DNA of 28,141 nt. Origin: Schoenoplectus triqueter (taxonomy: Eukaryota; Streptophyta; Magnoliopsida; Poales; Cyperaceae). Where the stretch lies: assembly GCA_964058805.1 (NCBI GenBank), contig CAXKVV010001414.1, positions 1 to 28,141 of the forward strand. The letters run 5' to 3'. How positions within the stretch are numbered: position 1 is the stretch's first letter; every line of letters starts with the position of its first letter. Positions 10,044 to 19,837 of the stretch are shown here, in pieces. Position numbers and translations under genes: made by a program. Below the pieces are notes generated by a model. The model did not search any database and was not told where the DNA came from. It saw only the letters and a list, made by a program, of their open reading frames with translations.

Positions 10044-10914
10044 CTGTATATGCATCAAATTCAGAAAAATAATGAAAAAGAATAGAATAAGAGCTTAATT
10101 TGACCGAGCATGTAGACTAGAGAGTCGAAACAATCAGTCAAGTTATCAATTTCGAGGTGTTTACTCACACCAACTGTTGACAAAAAGCCCATTGTGGAAG
10201 TCAAACCCCTACATTGATCCCTCCCTGTCAGATTTCATAACATGATAGCAAAGTCCCATCTCTACTTACAAAATAGCAGTCCGAAAAAGAAGAAATGGAT
10301 ATGTATTTTAAATGTAGTTGAGGCAACTACCTTTTCTAGTCAACTCAAACCCCGAGTTCAACCGCGCTTATTGATTAACTAATGTGAGTTCTCAATTACG
10401 AGTGTGAAATCAGACAGTTTGACAGTTTGACAATTTAGCTTATCTGATTGATTCATTCCTTCTTCTAGTCTTCTAGATGACATGATGTGTACAGTTACAA
10501 ACACAGACTGAAAAACAATTTTTTTTTACTAAATAAAAGAAACAAATAACGGATTTCGGGTCCATTTTTTATTTTGTTCTATTAATTAGTTTAATTAAAT
10601 ATTTTTCTGGCATTAAAGGGACGGGACAGTACGGACCGTATGGTCTCGCTCGTTTATGGCTTATTTGTGCGTCCTTTTTAGCTGTGTGTTGTTACGGCCA
10701 TAAAAAAAATGCATGGAGACGCCGAATTCGTTGCCATATTTTTATATCTGACACAAAAAAATGTGTTTATGCTAGCGGGAGGTTCAATGAATAATAACAT
10801 AGTAACATACTCTCTGAATTTAAATCTCATATGTTTAAATTTAATCAGGCGATGAAAAAACTACAGAATTTTATTGCATTAGTTTTTTTCTATGATAGCA
10901 CATATAGATCTCAT
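10044..10914. other. spacer, no gene recognised
   Basis: Low-copy-looking, AT-rich sequence. It contains a short GACAGTTTGACAGTTTGACA triplication near 10413. No open frame above about 60 codons looks like a gene. Confidence 0.4.
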
Positions 10915-11628
10915 TAGGTGTGTCAATAGATACAAAATGGATGAAGATATTTTCATCTTACACATATCTCATCCTGTTAGAATAAATACATAACAAAATA
11001 GTAATAAATGCTAATATATTAATTAGTTTATTATCATTTATTAAAAAATAGACAAACTCATTCCTTACAAACAAATACATCTCTATTTTACTCTTATGAA
11101 GACAAAATATAACTATACAATAATTCTAGTTTGAGTCATTTTAAAATAAATAAATTAAAAGACATACAAGTATCTCTTATTAAAATTTTTAACTAAAAAA
11201 TAAAATATCTTAAAAATAAATAGTATCTTGTCTAAAATAAAATTTTATATTATCTCATCCTATCATTTTAAGAAATATTCTACTAAATATTATTCAAATA
11301 TTATAAGTTATCATATAATGAAATCCGAGGAAGATAATAATTATAATTCATAATTATCATAATTAACTCTCGAGACAACTAATATAGAAAAATATTAGAG
11401 GAAACAATTAAATTAGAAATAATATAAATTATTTCTAATAATTTATCTTATAGCGCGAATATATACGAAATAACTTTTACTTATATCTTTACTCATTTAC
11501 TTAATGAAAAAAATTCTTATCCATATTTATATCAAATAAGTTAATGAAAAAAAATCTTTATTCATATCCAACTTAACAAATATGATAGAAAGTATGTAAT
11601 GAATAAAAAAAAATCATTGACACCCCTA
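10915..11628. mobile_element. 714-bp hAT-type MITE with decayed TSD
   Basis: The left end TAGGTGTGTCAATAGAT pairs with the right end ATCATTGACACCCCTA, the same terminal signature as the family A elements (TAGGGGTGTCAA). The interior is AT-rich and not GGGTC-like. The 8-bp flanks GATCTCAT and AATCCCAC agree at 5 of 8 positions, and all three differences are transitions, as expected for an old TSD. No coding capacity. Confidence 0.6.
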
Positions 11629-11785
11629 AATCCCACCTACGCCACCCGAGAAGAAGAACTGTGGGAACAAAACGAAAAGGGAACCATGGCAATGAATGAA
11701 CCTTCCCCGTTATATTTTGCTAGTGGTTACACAAGATCTAAATTCTTCTGTAAGGTAGGTTTGTGACACATAAATAATACTACGA

Positions 11786-11978
11786 TAAGAACGAATTCAG
11801 ACTTTAATCGAGGGAGGATATAAATTAATTTTTTTCAGCATGGTCAAAATTTTAAAAATTTCTTTAATACAAATATATTTCATAATTGTTTTCTATAAAT
11901 ATATATAATTATAAAAATACTTATAAAAAATAAAATTAAAAAAAGGCTGCACCTTGACTCATCTTAGATCCGCCCCTT
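11786..11978. mobile_element. 193-bp decayed hAT derivative related to the 20304 element
   Basis: The right end TAGATCCGCCCCTT matches the right terminus of the large hAT (AAATCCGCCCCTG). The left end TAAGAACGAATTCAGACTTT aligns with that element's CAGGGGCGGATGCAGGATTT mainly through transitions, and GAGGGAGG follows in place of AGGGAGGG. Flanks TACTACGA and TATTGCGG match at 5 of 8 with three transitions. It looks like an old internally deleted copy or MITE of that family. Confidence 0.6.
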
Positions 11979-12054
11979 TATTGCGGGTCACTGACATATG
12001 AAAGTAGATGAGGGAAGTAGGTTGCTGCACACGTTGTGTTGCCTTGGTTACAGT

Positions 12055-12470
12055 TAGGGATGTCAATTATTGACCTGATCTCGATCCGAATCCGATCCGA
12101 TCCGACACGACTCGAAAATAAATGGGTCGGGTATGAATTTAATTTTTTTGATCCGAATCAGATCGGGTCGGGTTCGGATCAATCCGACCCGACCCGATTA
12201 ATTATATTTTTTGAAGTAATTTTATGATTTAGTACTAATTAAAACTTAAATATACACTAATTATATACTAATTAAGATTAATTATAAATTAATCAATATT
12301 TTATTACTTAAAATTAAATAAAAATAATTAATAAATATTTAATTAATTTATACGGATCGGGTCGGGTCGGGTATGAGTCAAGATTTTTTGACCCGAATTT
12401 AATCGGGTCGGGTTCGAATTGAGTAAAAAATAATATGACTCGATCCGAACCCGACCCATTGACACGCCTA
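12055..12470 (-). mobile_element. 416-bp GGGTC-type hAT MITE, perfect TSD (family A)
   Basis: Termini TAGGGATGTCAAT and ATTGACACGCCTA form TIRs. An exact 8-bp direct repeat GTTACAGT flanks the element (12047-12054 and 12471-12478), which places it in the hAT superfamily by TSD length. Both arms are rich in GGGTCGGGT/ACCCGACCC around an AT-rich core. The core reads in the opposite sense to the copies at 13218 and 14708. No coding capacity. Confidence 0.9.
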
Positions 12471-12659
12471 GTTACAGTAGTCTTGACTGTTGTTGCTTCT
12501 TCCTTGGCGCCAACTTTCACGGACCGGTGGAGTCAAAGAACTAAAATATTGTCCCCACTTACTAGGCATAAATGCAGCGTATAAATCCAAAAGTAAATGC
12601 ACAATTGATATATTAAATGAATATATTAAGTGCACACTTGATATAGATTAGGGTTACAT

Positions 12660-13217
12660 AAAAAAGTTCGGGTCGTAGCTCAGTTCGGATTCAGTTCAGG
12701 CTCAAGCTAATTTGACTCGAGCTATTCTGACTCATCGTTAAATGAATTGAGTTTAATATATACTCTTTTTTCTATCAAAATCTAATATGATAATCCACCT
12801 CTCATTATCTCTTATCATCTTACCATCTCAGTAGTTTAAAGATTTCTCTTATTCGCTAGTGACTCGACTCGTAAATCTAACTCAATAGTTTTTTTAGTCC
12901 ATCTATTCAAATTAGTGCAGCAAAGTTATAATTGAAAACATAGTTTGTTGATATACTAATTTTATACCAACTAATGTACCAGTCTTGTAAATACACTAAC
13001 TTTATAGTTTGTAAATGTACTAAATATAAATGTCAAATAAAGTCAATATATATGTATTGACTCATGAGTCAGCTCGCGAGTTAGTTCGAATAATAACGAA
13101 CCGAGCTTGAGCTAGATTTTTCAGCTCAAAACGTTTCACGAACTCGACTCGAATTTTCATGAGTCAAATTTGAGCCAAACCCGGCTCGCTCGAACTCGAC
13201 TCATTTTCAGCTCTAAT
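12660..13217. mobile_element. GAGCTCGA-rich degenerate repeat
   Basis: The ends are rich in interleaved AGCTCGAGC-type motifs: GGGTCGTAGCTCAGTTCGG on the left, and GAGCTTGAGCTAGA plus CGGCTCGCTCGAACTCGACT on the right. They are arranged as imperfect inverted arms around an AT-rich centre. This resembles common plant MITE-like repeats. Exact ends and TSD not resolved. Confidence 0.5.
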
Positions 13218-13660
13218 TAGGGGTGTCAATGGGTCAGATCGGGTCGGGTCATATTATTTTATTATTTTTCTTGACCCGACTCGATTAAATTCGGGTCAAA
13301 AATTTTTGACTCATACCCGACCCGATGGGTCACGGGTCGACCCGACCCGACCCGTGTAAAATAATTAAATATTTATTAATTATTTTTATATAATTTTAAG
13401 TAATAAAATATTGATTAATTTATAATTAATCTTAATTAGTGTATAATTGTGTATATTTAAGTTTTAGTTAGTACTAAATCACAAAATTACTTCAAAACAT
13501 ATAATTAATCGGGTCGGGTCGGGTTGATTCGAACCCGATCCGACCCAATTCGGGTCAAAAAATTAAACCCATATCTGACTCATTTATTTTCGGTCATGTC
13601 GGGTCGGGACGGGTTCGGGACGGGTCGGGTTAACCCGTCGGATCGGGTCAAGAATTTACA
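13218..13660 (+). mobile_element. GGGTC-type hAT MITE, right end eroded (family A)
   Basis: The left terminus TAGGGGTGTCAATGGGTC is intact. The body follows the copy at 14708 through GGGTCAAAAATTTTTGAC, the AT-rich core and a long GGGTCGGGACGGG arm. The right terminus should read GAATTGACACCCCTA but reads GAATTTACACTAATG, so the end and the TSD (left flank GCTCTAAT) are damaged. Confidence 0.8.
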
Positions 13661-13698
13661 CTAATGTAGATTCAAATGCATACTTGATATATTAAATG

Positions 13699-14707
13699 TT
13701 CTGGTCGTACATTGCTTCTCTAACACGTTATAATTTGAAAATTTGAATTAAACAGGAGGGACCAACTTGGGAATTGGGATCAGCATCCACTGCTCGCCAA
13801 AAAAATTGCTCTCTGACAGTGAATCTCATCAAAAATCAAAATTAAGTAGAATTCACTGTTAATGAGAGAAGAGCAGAAAAAACAGAGGTTTTTAAAGAGC
13901 AGCGAATTTGATACCGACCAACTTGCCCCTTGATAGCAAGATAGTCGAGACCCTAAACCAACTAATTGCAAAAAAAAAAAAAAAGCTTTTAACTCAGTCC
14001 CTTGAGAAATAAAAAAAATATGAAATCAAAATAAAAATTTGGTCTTTTGAGGGGTCGGATAAGGGATTGAGTTTTTAGCTCAGCCCCTTCTAATACATTG
14101 AAGAAAAAAGTAATCATGCGAGAATCTAATTAAAAAATAATTAATTTCAAAAAAAAAAAAATTGAGAACCGGCTATTTATTTTTTCCATTTACTAAAAGA
14201 ATCTGCTACTTGTGGTTTGTGGAAATCTTATCAGCTGACCTAGCAATTCTTAATTTCTATTCCCTATTCCTCATCAGCTTTCCTTCTGACGTTCATTCAT
14301 TGTATAATTTAGTTCAAATTTTACCTTAACTAAAATTTATTTTGATGATATTGTCTTGTCTTGTATGTTTTGTTTTATTTAGTTATGTATTGCTTCCATT
14401 TTTAAATGAATTAGGTCGTAGGAACTATTTTTTAATTATGAAAATAACAAAACTTGGAGACAATTTAATTATGTATGTGTTTTGCCTACACACAAAAAAG
14501 AAAGTAAATCATTATTTTGATATGCATCAAAAGCTAACTGTGTAACAAGACGGCGAGCATAAGCCTGGGACGCAAGCAAAATTGAAGCAAGACCTGCAGG
14601 TATGAATTTAATCCCAATTTAAAGTACCAAAATCAAAGACATCTGCGACACGTGTTTGATCGTTGAAAGTGTCTAACTGAATTATTTACTTTTCAATGAC
14701 GTTATAC
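13699..14707. other. spacer with a short inverted repeat
   Basis: No gene recognised. AGCTTTTAACTCAGTCCCTT (13984-14003) pairs with AAGGGATTGAGTTTTTAGCT (14061-14080) with four mismatches, enclosing about 57 nt. A 67-codon open frame at 14342 has no recognisable domain. Confidence 0.4.
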
Positions 14708-15141
14708 TAGGGCTGTCATGGATCGGGTCGGGTCACATTATTTTATTATTATTTTTTATCCGATCCGATTAAATTCAGGTCAAAAAATCTTGACTCATAT
14801 CCGATCCGACGGGTCACAAGTCGACCCGACCTGACCCGTGTAAAATAATTAAATATTTATTAATTATTTTTATTTAATTTTAAGTAATAAAATATTAATT
14901 AATTTATAATTAATCTTAATTAGTATATAATTAGTGTATATGTAAGTTTTAATTAGTACTAAATCATAAAATTATTTTAAAAAAATATAATTAATCGGGT
15001 CGGGTCGGGTCGGGTTAACCCGAACCCGACCCGATCTGATTCGGATCAAAAAAATTAAATCCATACCCGACCCATTTATTTTTGGATCGTATCGGGTCGG
15101 ATCGGGTTCGGGTCTGGTCGGGTCAAGAATTGACACCCCTA
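14708..15141 (+). mobile_element. 434-bp GGGTC-type hAT MITE (family A)
   Basis: TIRs TAGGGCTGTCA and TTGACACCCCTA bound a GGGTC-rich, AT-cored element. The 8-bp flanks are CGTTATAC (14700-14707) and CATTATAC (15142-15149). The single difference is CG against CA, as expected from decay of a methylated CpG. Colinear with the 13218 copy throughout. No coding capacity. Confidence 0.9.
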
Positions 15142-15149
15142 CATTATAC

Positions 15150-16749
15150 TTTATAAATCAATATTTCTCTTATTAAATGAAGTAACACATTTGCGTTTGT
15201 ATTCATTTTGATAAGATTTGGAATTGATGGTCCTCAGTTCTTATAAATATTGATTTTTAACCTATTTAAGATCAGAATATTATTTCTTGTGACAAGAAAT
15301 TATAACAAGTGTTTAAAAAATATTTCATTGCTTTTAACGGTAAGACGATAATTTTAAGTTAAAATGATTTAAATGGGATTATTTAATAATTTTTAATGGT
15401 TTTAGCGGTTTAAATAAAAAAATTTACTTCACATTAAAGATTTTCATGAAGTTTAAATGGTTAAAACAAATTTTTTAAAAGTTTGAATTATAACGATGGT
15501 TAAATATTAATATATTTTGAAAGATGAATATGAAGTACTTATCTCTCCATTTTTATATTCGCAGATATCTCGTAGTCCCCATATTGATTATGGGAATGCT
15601 ATTAGATTATTAATTTAGAAAACAAAAAAAAAATAAAACCATAAAATTTAAATTAAGTGTAAAACTTAATTTAGAAATGCTATTACATTTCTGGTTCGGT
15701 GCGCTCAGGATGATCGTCCCACATAGTGCTAACCATAAAATTTAAATTAAGTGTAAAACTTTGCGTGTGTATTCATTATTTAATTAAACATAAAGTATGA
15801 ATAAATTGTATTTTTGTAAGATTTATACTTATACATGAAAATAAATAATGTGAACCGGAAACGTAAATGCTCCTTATTATTGTTCATATCCCTTATAAAT
15901 TTACAAGGGGATGCATCCTTGACAATGAATTATTTTTACAATCTTGAAAATGTTTTTTTTTATAAATTTGAAAAAGGTAAAAATAGAAAAATAAATTATA
16001 GATATGTTCTTTTATTGATAGTGTTTCAAATTTCATAGTCCCTCAAAAATTATTAAATTGAAATAATGACAAATTGCATAAAATTTTATGGACTTTGATG
16101 GACTATCAAACCATAATAAGATTGCATAACATTTTAAATACTATCAACCTATTAAGGTAGAAGGACATAGCTACAAATATTTTTTTATTTCAAAATATTG
16201 TTTTGTGTTTATTTCAAAATTCTTATCAAAATTGTCAAAACAACCAATTTTTCAAGGGATCTCCCCATTTACAAAAGAGAACGAAAAAAAAATATATTTT
16301 TATTACAATCGCAGACTTCGACAACAAACAGTTACCCATTATATAGCCTCATTATTAGTCAAGCTCGCTGATACAATACAAGCTTCAATTTTTTTTTGGA
16401 TAAAAACATGTCCAAATTATGAGGTTTACTAATTAAAGTAGGGTTCTCATTCTGAATCATAGTTGTTCTTTAATTATAGGATATTCGGTGTACTTGTGAT
16501 CTATATAGCATCTGCAGATTCACATCCACTGTCAGAATTATTATAGTACGATTACATAAGACGAACTATCCAGTTAGAATTAGAAGCCAATTTCAAAAAC
16601 TTCTCCTGAAAAATTAGCCTCATAACAGCAATTCATTACATTCATATTCAATAAGTAAAACTAATTTGCCATTTCCGGATCATATGACAACTTTCAATAA
16701 AATCCAGCGTACCTTTTTTTTTTCTCTTTTATTTCTCACATCTTTGTTA
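15150..16749. other. AT-rich spacer with a perfect 31-bp direct repeat
   Basis: 15637-15667 and 15731-15761 are identical over 31 bp (beginning AACCATAAAATTTAAATTAA), 94 bp apart. AATGCTATTA also repeats near 15595 and 15676. Open frames at 15835 and 16205 are AT-rich and unrecognisable. No gene called. Confidence 0.5.
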
Positions 16750-16757
16750 GTAACACC

Positions 16758-17406
16758 TAGGGTTATAAAAAAACCCGGACGGGTCAGACCCGACCCGCTG
16801 AACCCGTGGCCGCGACTCGTCCCGCCCCGACCCGTGACCTAACCCGTCAAACCCGTGACCCGTTAGAACCGACGGGTCTAGCACGGGCGCGGGCAAAAAA
16901 ATTTCAAAAAAACCCGTGCTAGACCCGACCCGTTTTGGACCCGTCCCGACCCGACCCGACCCGCCCAACCCGTGCAAACCCGCCCCCGACCCGCCCCGAC
17001 CCGTCCCGGGAATCCGTGCAAACCCGGGAAAATTCAAAAAAATTCAAAAAAATATGGAAAAAATTAATTTTTTTGGTAAAAATATAAATAATTATATATT
17101 TTAAATATTCTTAATAATTATTTTTGAATTTTTCGGAAATTTTGAGAATTTATTTGAATTTTATTGGGTTATTTTTGAATTTTGAAAAAAAAAATAAAAT
17201 AACCCTTGGACCCGACCCGACCCGCCCCACCCTTGGACCCGACCCGACGGGTCTAGGACGGGTCGCGGCCAAACCCCCCAAAATGGACCCGTCCTAACCC
17301 GTCCCGTGAAAACCCGTTGACCCGTCCCAACCCGTCCCGCCAAAACCCGCCGACCCGTGCAAACCCGTCCCGACCCGACCCGACCCGACCCGTTTTTAAT
17401 ACTCTA
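16758..17406. mobile_element. 649-bp CCCGA-rich hAT-type MITE, perfect TSD (family B)
   Basis: The left end TAGGGTTATAAAAA and the complement of the right end, TAGAGTATTAAAAA, are matching TIRs. The exact 8-bp repeat GTAACACC flanks them (16750-16757 and 17407-17414). Two GC-rich arms of tandem ACCCG/GACCCGACCC units surround an AT-rich core. Long open frames run through both strands of the arms, but they are only translations of the short repeat. Its right end lies 294 bp upstream of the dirigent TATA box. Confidence 0.9.
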
Positions 17407-17637
17407 GTAACACCCATACTTCTCAAATGTAGAAGCTCAACGATGAATAAGTCATATGATAGTAACACCCATACTTCTCCAAGATGATCAAAAAAAGAAG
17501 GAATTAAGTCTTCCATGATAATCCAAAAAAAAAATAACAAATCGACAAGTTGATGTAAAAAAAATCCCAAAAAAAGAACTGAGTCTTCTATGATAATCCA
17601 AAAAAAATTAATAATAACAAATCAACAAGTCCATGAT
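17405..17637. repeat. duplicated segments in the dirigent upstream region
   Basis: TAGTAACACCCATACTTCTC occurs at 17405-17424 and 17460-17479. A second imperfect pair, each with TCTTCYATGATAATCCAAAA and then AACAAATCRACAAGT, lies at about 17488-17554 and 17566-17637. Two rounds of local duplication have enlarged the sequence just upstream of the promoter. Confidence 0.75.
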
Positions 17638-17643
17638 GCCGGC

Positions 17644-17649
17644 TTGACT
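17644..17649 (+). promoter_or_regulatory. W-box-like TTGACT
   Basis: TTGAC(C/T) is the core recognised by WRKY factors. It lies 52 bp upstream of the TATA box. One short match is weak evidence alone, but its place in a dirigent promoter is plausible because many dirigent genes are defence-induced. Confidence 0.3.
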
Positions 17650-17664
17650 TTGTAGGCAGCTGTA

Positions 17665-17672
17665 ACCTAACC
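17665..17672 (+). promoter_or_regulatory. AC element ACCTAACC
   Basis: ACCTAAC matches the AC-type motif bound by MYB factors that control phenylpropanoid and lignin genes. It is 29 bp upstream of the TATA box, and the downstream gene belongs to that pathway. The function is inferred. Confidence 0.45.
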
Positions 17673-17700
17673 CTTCATAATCCAAATCCTGATTAATTGG

Positions 17701-17708
17701 TATAAATA
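17701..17708 (+). promoter_or_regulatory. TATA box of the dirigent gene
   Basis: TATAAATA lies 79 bp upstream of the start codon. Transcription would begin about 30 bp downstream, near 17732-17740, giving a 5' leader of roughly 40-50 nt. Confidence 0.75.
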
Positions 17709-17779
17709 GTTAACACACATAGCCTCTTGGAAAGCATCCTTGATTTGATAAACAAATTAGTCTTTCTGCTTTGCTCGCT

Positions 17780-18326
17780 ATGGCCTCTTCTCTTTCTCAA
17801 ACTGTTCTCTTCTCTGTCCTTCTACTCCTCTCCATCCATCAAACATGTGCCGAAAATGATCACTTGCATTTCTACTTCCATGAAATTTTCACTGGACCCA
17901 ATGCAACTGTATTGACTTCCGTTATGGCCCCAAATAGCACAGCATTCACCCGCGGTGCAATTGCGGTGATTGATGACATGTTGAAGGATGGACCGGATGA
18001 TAACTCGACATTGATTGGTAATTAATCAGACTATTTGAATAATGTTTTCTTTTTCAATAAAAGATTGATTTATTTTCAGTTAGGCTCGCCCGTCTAATTT
18101 CTGTCACTTTCATACTGGTTATCTTCTAAGTTTTAAATATCTTCTGGACAGAAAATATTATCCTCCATAGCTTTCTACAAATTAATTTCTGATATGTGAT
18201 AGTTGAAGATATATTAATGGGTATATCTGTACTCCTCTTCTCAGTCAAAACCTCTAACACTAAAATGAAATGTCTTGAACAAGACCAACACAGTTGATTG
18301 ACAACTTTTTGCCTACCGGCTAATTC

Positions 18327-18363
<37 letters not shown>

Positions 18364-18763
18364 AACAAGATTGACAATTTTTATACTATTGACTCTTTAA
18401 TCAGTTATGCAATTGAAGTAACTTGTTTAATGTAAAATTCACAAACTAGTTGTTAATCATTTCACGAACAAAATGAAATGCTATTTCACAGGTCGTGCTC
18501 AGGGCACTGTCGTTGCAGTGGGTTTTGATGGATCGCTAGAAACTATGCTCAACTTCATTTTTACTGATGGGAAATACAACGGAAGCAGTCTCGCAATATA
18601 TGGAAGGATTGTGCTGGGGACAACAATAGAGCGACCTGTCATAGGAGGCACCGGTATGTTTAGGCTGGCAACAGGGTACAGCCTTGCCAGTCCAGTGTAC
18701 ACCTCTGCTGACAAGTTGATTTATGAATTTAATGTCTATGTCTGGTACAACAATATGAATTAA
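17780..18763 (+). CDS. dirigent protein, two exons (17780-18017, 18492-18763)
   Basis: Dirigent proteins are small secreted beta-barrel proteins that steer the stereochemistry of radical coupling of monolignols, giving lignans and other phenolics in the apoplast. The spliced product is 169 residues, slightly short for the family. Residues 1-24 form a signal peptide ending TCA. Family motifs in order are FYFHEIFTG (31-39), AIAVIDDML (60-68), LIGRAQG (78-84), YNGSSLAIYGR (108-118), PVIGGTGMFRLATGY (128-142) and EFNVYV (158-163). N-glycosylation sequons are at N41, N52, N75 and N109. The phase-1 intron splits the Gly of LIGRAQG and uses GT at 18018 and AG at 18491; without splicing a stop follows at once. 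The motifs look closer to the DIR-b/d groups than to pinoresinol-forming DIR-a. E35 stands where many members have Asp (HDI). The frame is intact, so it is probably functional; substrate unknown. Confidence 0.93.
18018..18491 (+). other. dirigent intron, 474 nt
   Basis: The donor is GTAATT and the acceptor TTTCACAG. The intron is AT-rich, contains an AATAAA at about 18056 that could allow premature polyadenylation, and holds an (AG)15 tract near its 3' half. Many dirigent genes have no intron, so its presence is a useful lineage marker. Confidence 0.88.
18331..18360. repeat. (AG)15 microsatellite in the dirigent intron
   Basis: Fifteen uninterrupted AG units. A perfect tract this long is likely to vary in length between individuals. 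Confidence 0.97.
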
Positions 18764-18867
18764 GCAAGACTTAAGTATCATCGATTTTTTATATTTGAGA
18801 TCTCAAATCTCTATGATTTTGAATTGGATTTCATTTCTAGTCTACCCAATTTAAGATTAAAGGCTTT

Positions 18868-18943
18868 GTTGTTGTTGTTGTTTTATGATTTGATAGCTCC
18901 TTCACAGTTTGATATGAATGTTTGGCAGTGATAGAAGAATAAA
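18868..18943 (+). terminator. dirigent 3' end: (GTT)5 and AATAAA signal
   Basis: The 3'UTR after the stop at 18761-18763 contains (GTT)5 at 18868-18882 and AATAAA at 18938-18943, with overlapping AATAAA-like copies just after. Cleavage probably occurs within tens of bases. A further AATAAA is near 19008. Confidence 0.55.
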
Positions 18944-19252
18944 AAATAAAATAAAATTGTAGCTTTTGACTGCAATTTTAGTTGTATTTAATTCTATATA
19001 TATTTATGAATAAAAGAAAGAAAATAATTCTTAACATATATTTTTCTTCTAAGTCTTGAAATATGATTGTGCTCTTAGAATCAACAAAGATATTGGACGA
19101 GTTTATAGTTCGGAAATCAGATTTGATTAATGCTGTTGCTTGAAAAAGGATTTCAGTTGAGAATAAAAATAGGATTTAGGGATAATTAGCAACTCAACCT
19201 TCTTTTACTTTTTTAGGATTATTCGTTCCGTTGAGTAAGGAATACACAACTG

Positions 19253-19400
19253 TTAGAAAGCAAGATATATATAACCATTAGCTAGGCATCAACTATAAAA
19301 GCTGCTCTTGTAAAATCAGAACTTGATAAAAAAAAAACATTTCATCATTTGTTCTGAAAGCTCTCAATTCTCAAGATGTATTAGCGCAGACTTAACGTGG
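19253..19400 (+). mobile_element. possible short LTR and primer-binding-site remnant
   Basis: TGTTAGAAAGCAAGATATAT starts an LTR-like stretch containing CTATAAAAGCTGCTCTTG and ending near CTCAATTCTCAAG. TGTATTAGCGCAGACTT follows, resembling a decayed initiator-Met-tRNA primer site (TGGTATCAGAGCAG). With the gag knuckle downstream, this fits a degraded copia-type element. No second LTR was identified. Confidence 0.3.
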
Positions 19401-19837
19401 TTCTAAATCAACATCACACACATTGAGCTGACAATAAAAAAGTTGCTTCAGTTGCAAAAAAAAAAAGTCAGACAAGTCCAAATACCAGAAAAATGACAAG
19501 GCCGCACAAAAAACTGCATCTAACTAATAAATGCAAAATTTATCAAGAAAAACACAAGAACCACTGAGCCACTAGACTGCGCAGATAATACAAACCGTAC
19601 AAGCAAAACCAAAGACTACACAAGTTGGCCAAACTAGCTGGTAGTGGTACCAGTCCAAAGTCAACCCAAACAACCCAAAGGAAAGGTCAAGAATAATATA
19701 GACATCTGTTCGTATCAGGAAAGATGAATAAACCAAGAACAGACAAGATTGCATCTGTTCTTAATAGTTCAAAGGAAAAACAAACAATGAAAAAGTATTG
19801 TGAAAACCCCAAGAACTAATCTTCCAAGTTTGAGTGA

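Larger units (their letters stand above)
12595..13698. repeat. 25-bp direct repeats flanking a composite of two repeats
   Basis: 12595-12619 and 13674-13698 both read AAATGCA..TTGATATATTAAATG with 23 of 25 identical. Between them lie an AGCTCGA-rich repeat (12660-13217) and a family A MITE (13218 to about 13660). A third partial unit (GTGCACACTTGATATAGATTA) is at 12631. The repeats may be a local duplication older than the insertions. Confidence 0.6.

Noticed and set aside
12036..12520. Frames reading SDPTRL/SGSDQ-type peptides
   Set aside because: They cross the MITE boundaries at 12055 and 12470 and consist of repeat translation.
16747..17343. Gly/Arg/Ser- and Pro-rich open frames on both strands
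   Set aside because: They are translations of the GGGTC/GACCC short repeat inside a MITE. Both strands are open for the same reason, and no start context or domain is present.
16758..17406. Interstitial telomere-like repeat
   Set aside because: The unit is ACCCG/GACCC-like, not the plant telomere TTTAGGG, and it sits within TIRs and a TSD.
17727..17915. 62-codon frame overlapping the dirigent first exon
   Set aside because: Different frame with no dirigent motifs. The ATG at 17780 gives a signal peptide and the family motifs.
18499..18781. Minus-strand frames opposite dirigent exon 2
   Set aside because: Shadows of a well-supported plus-strand coding exon.
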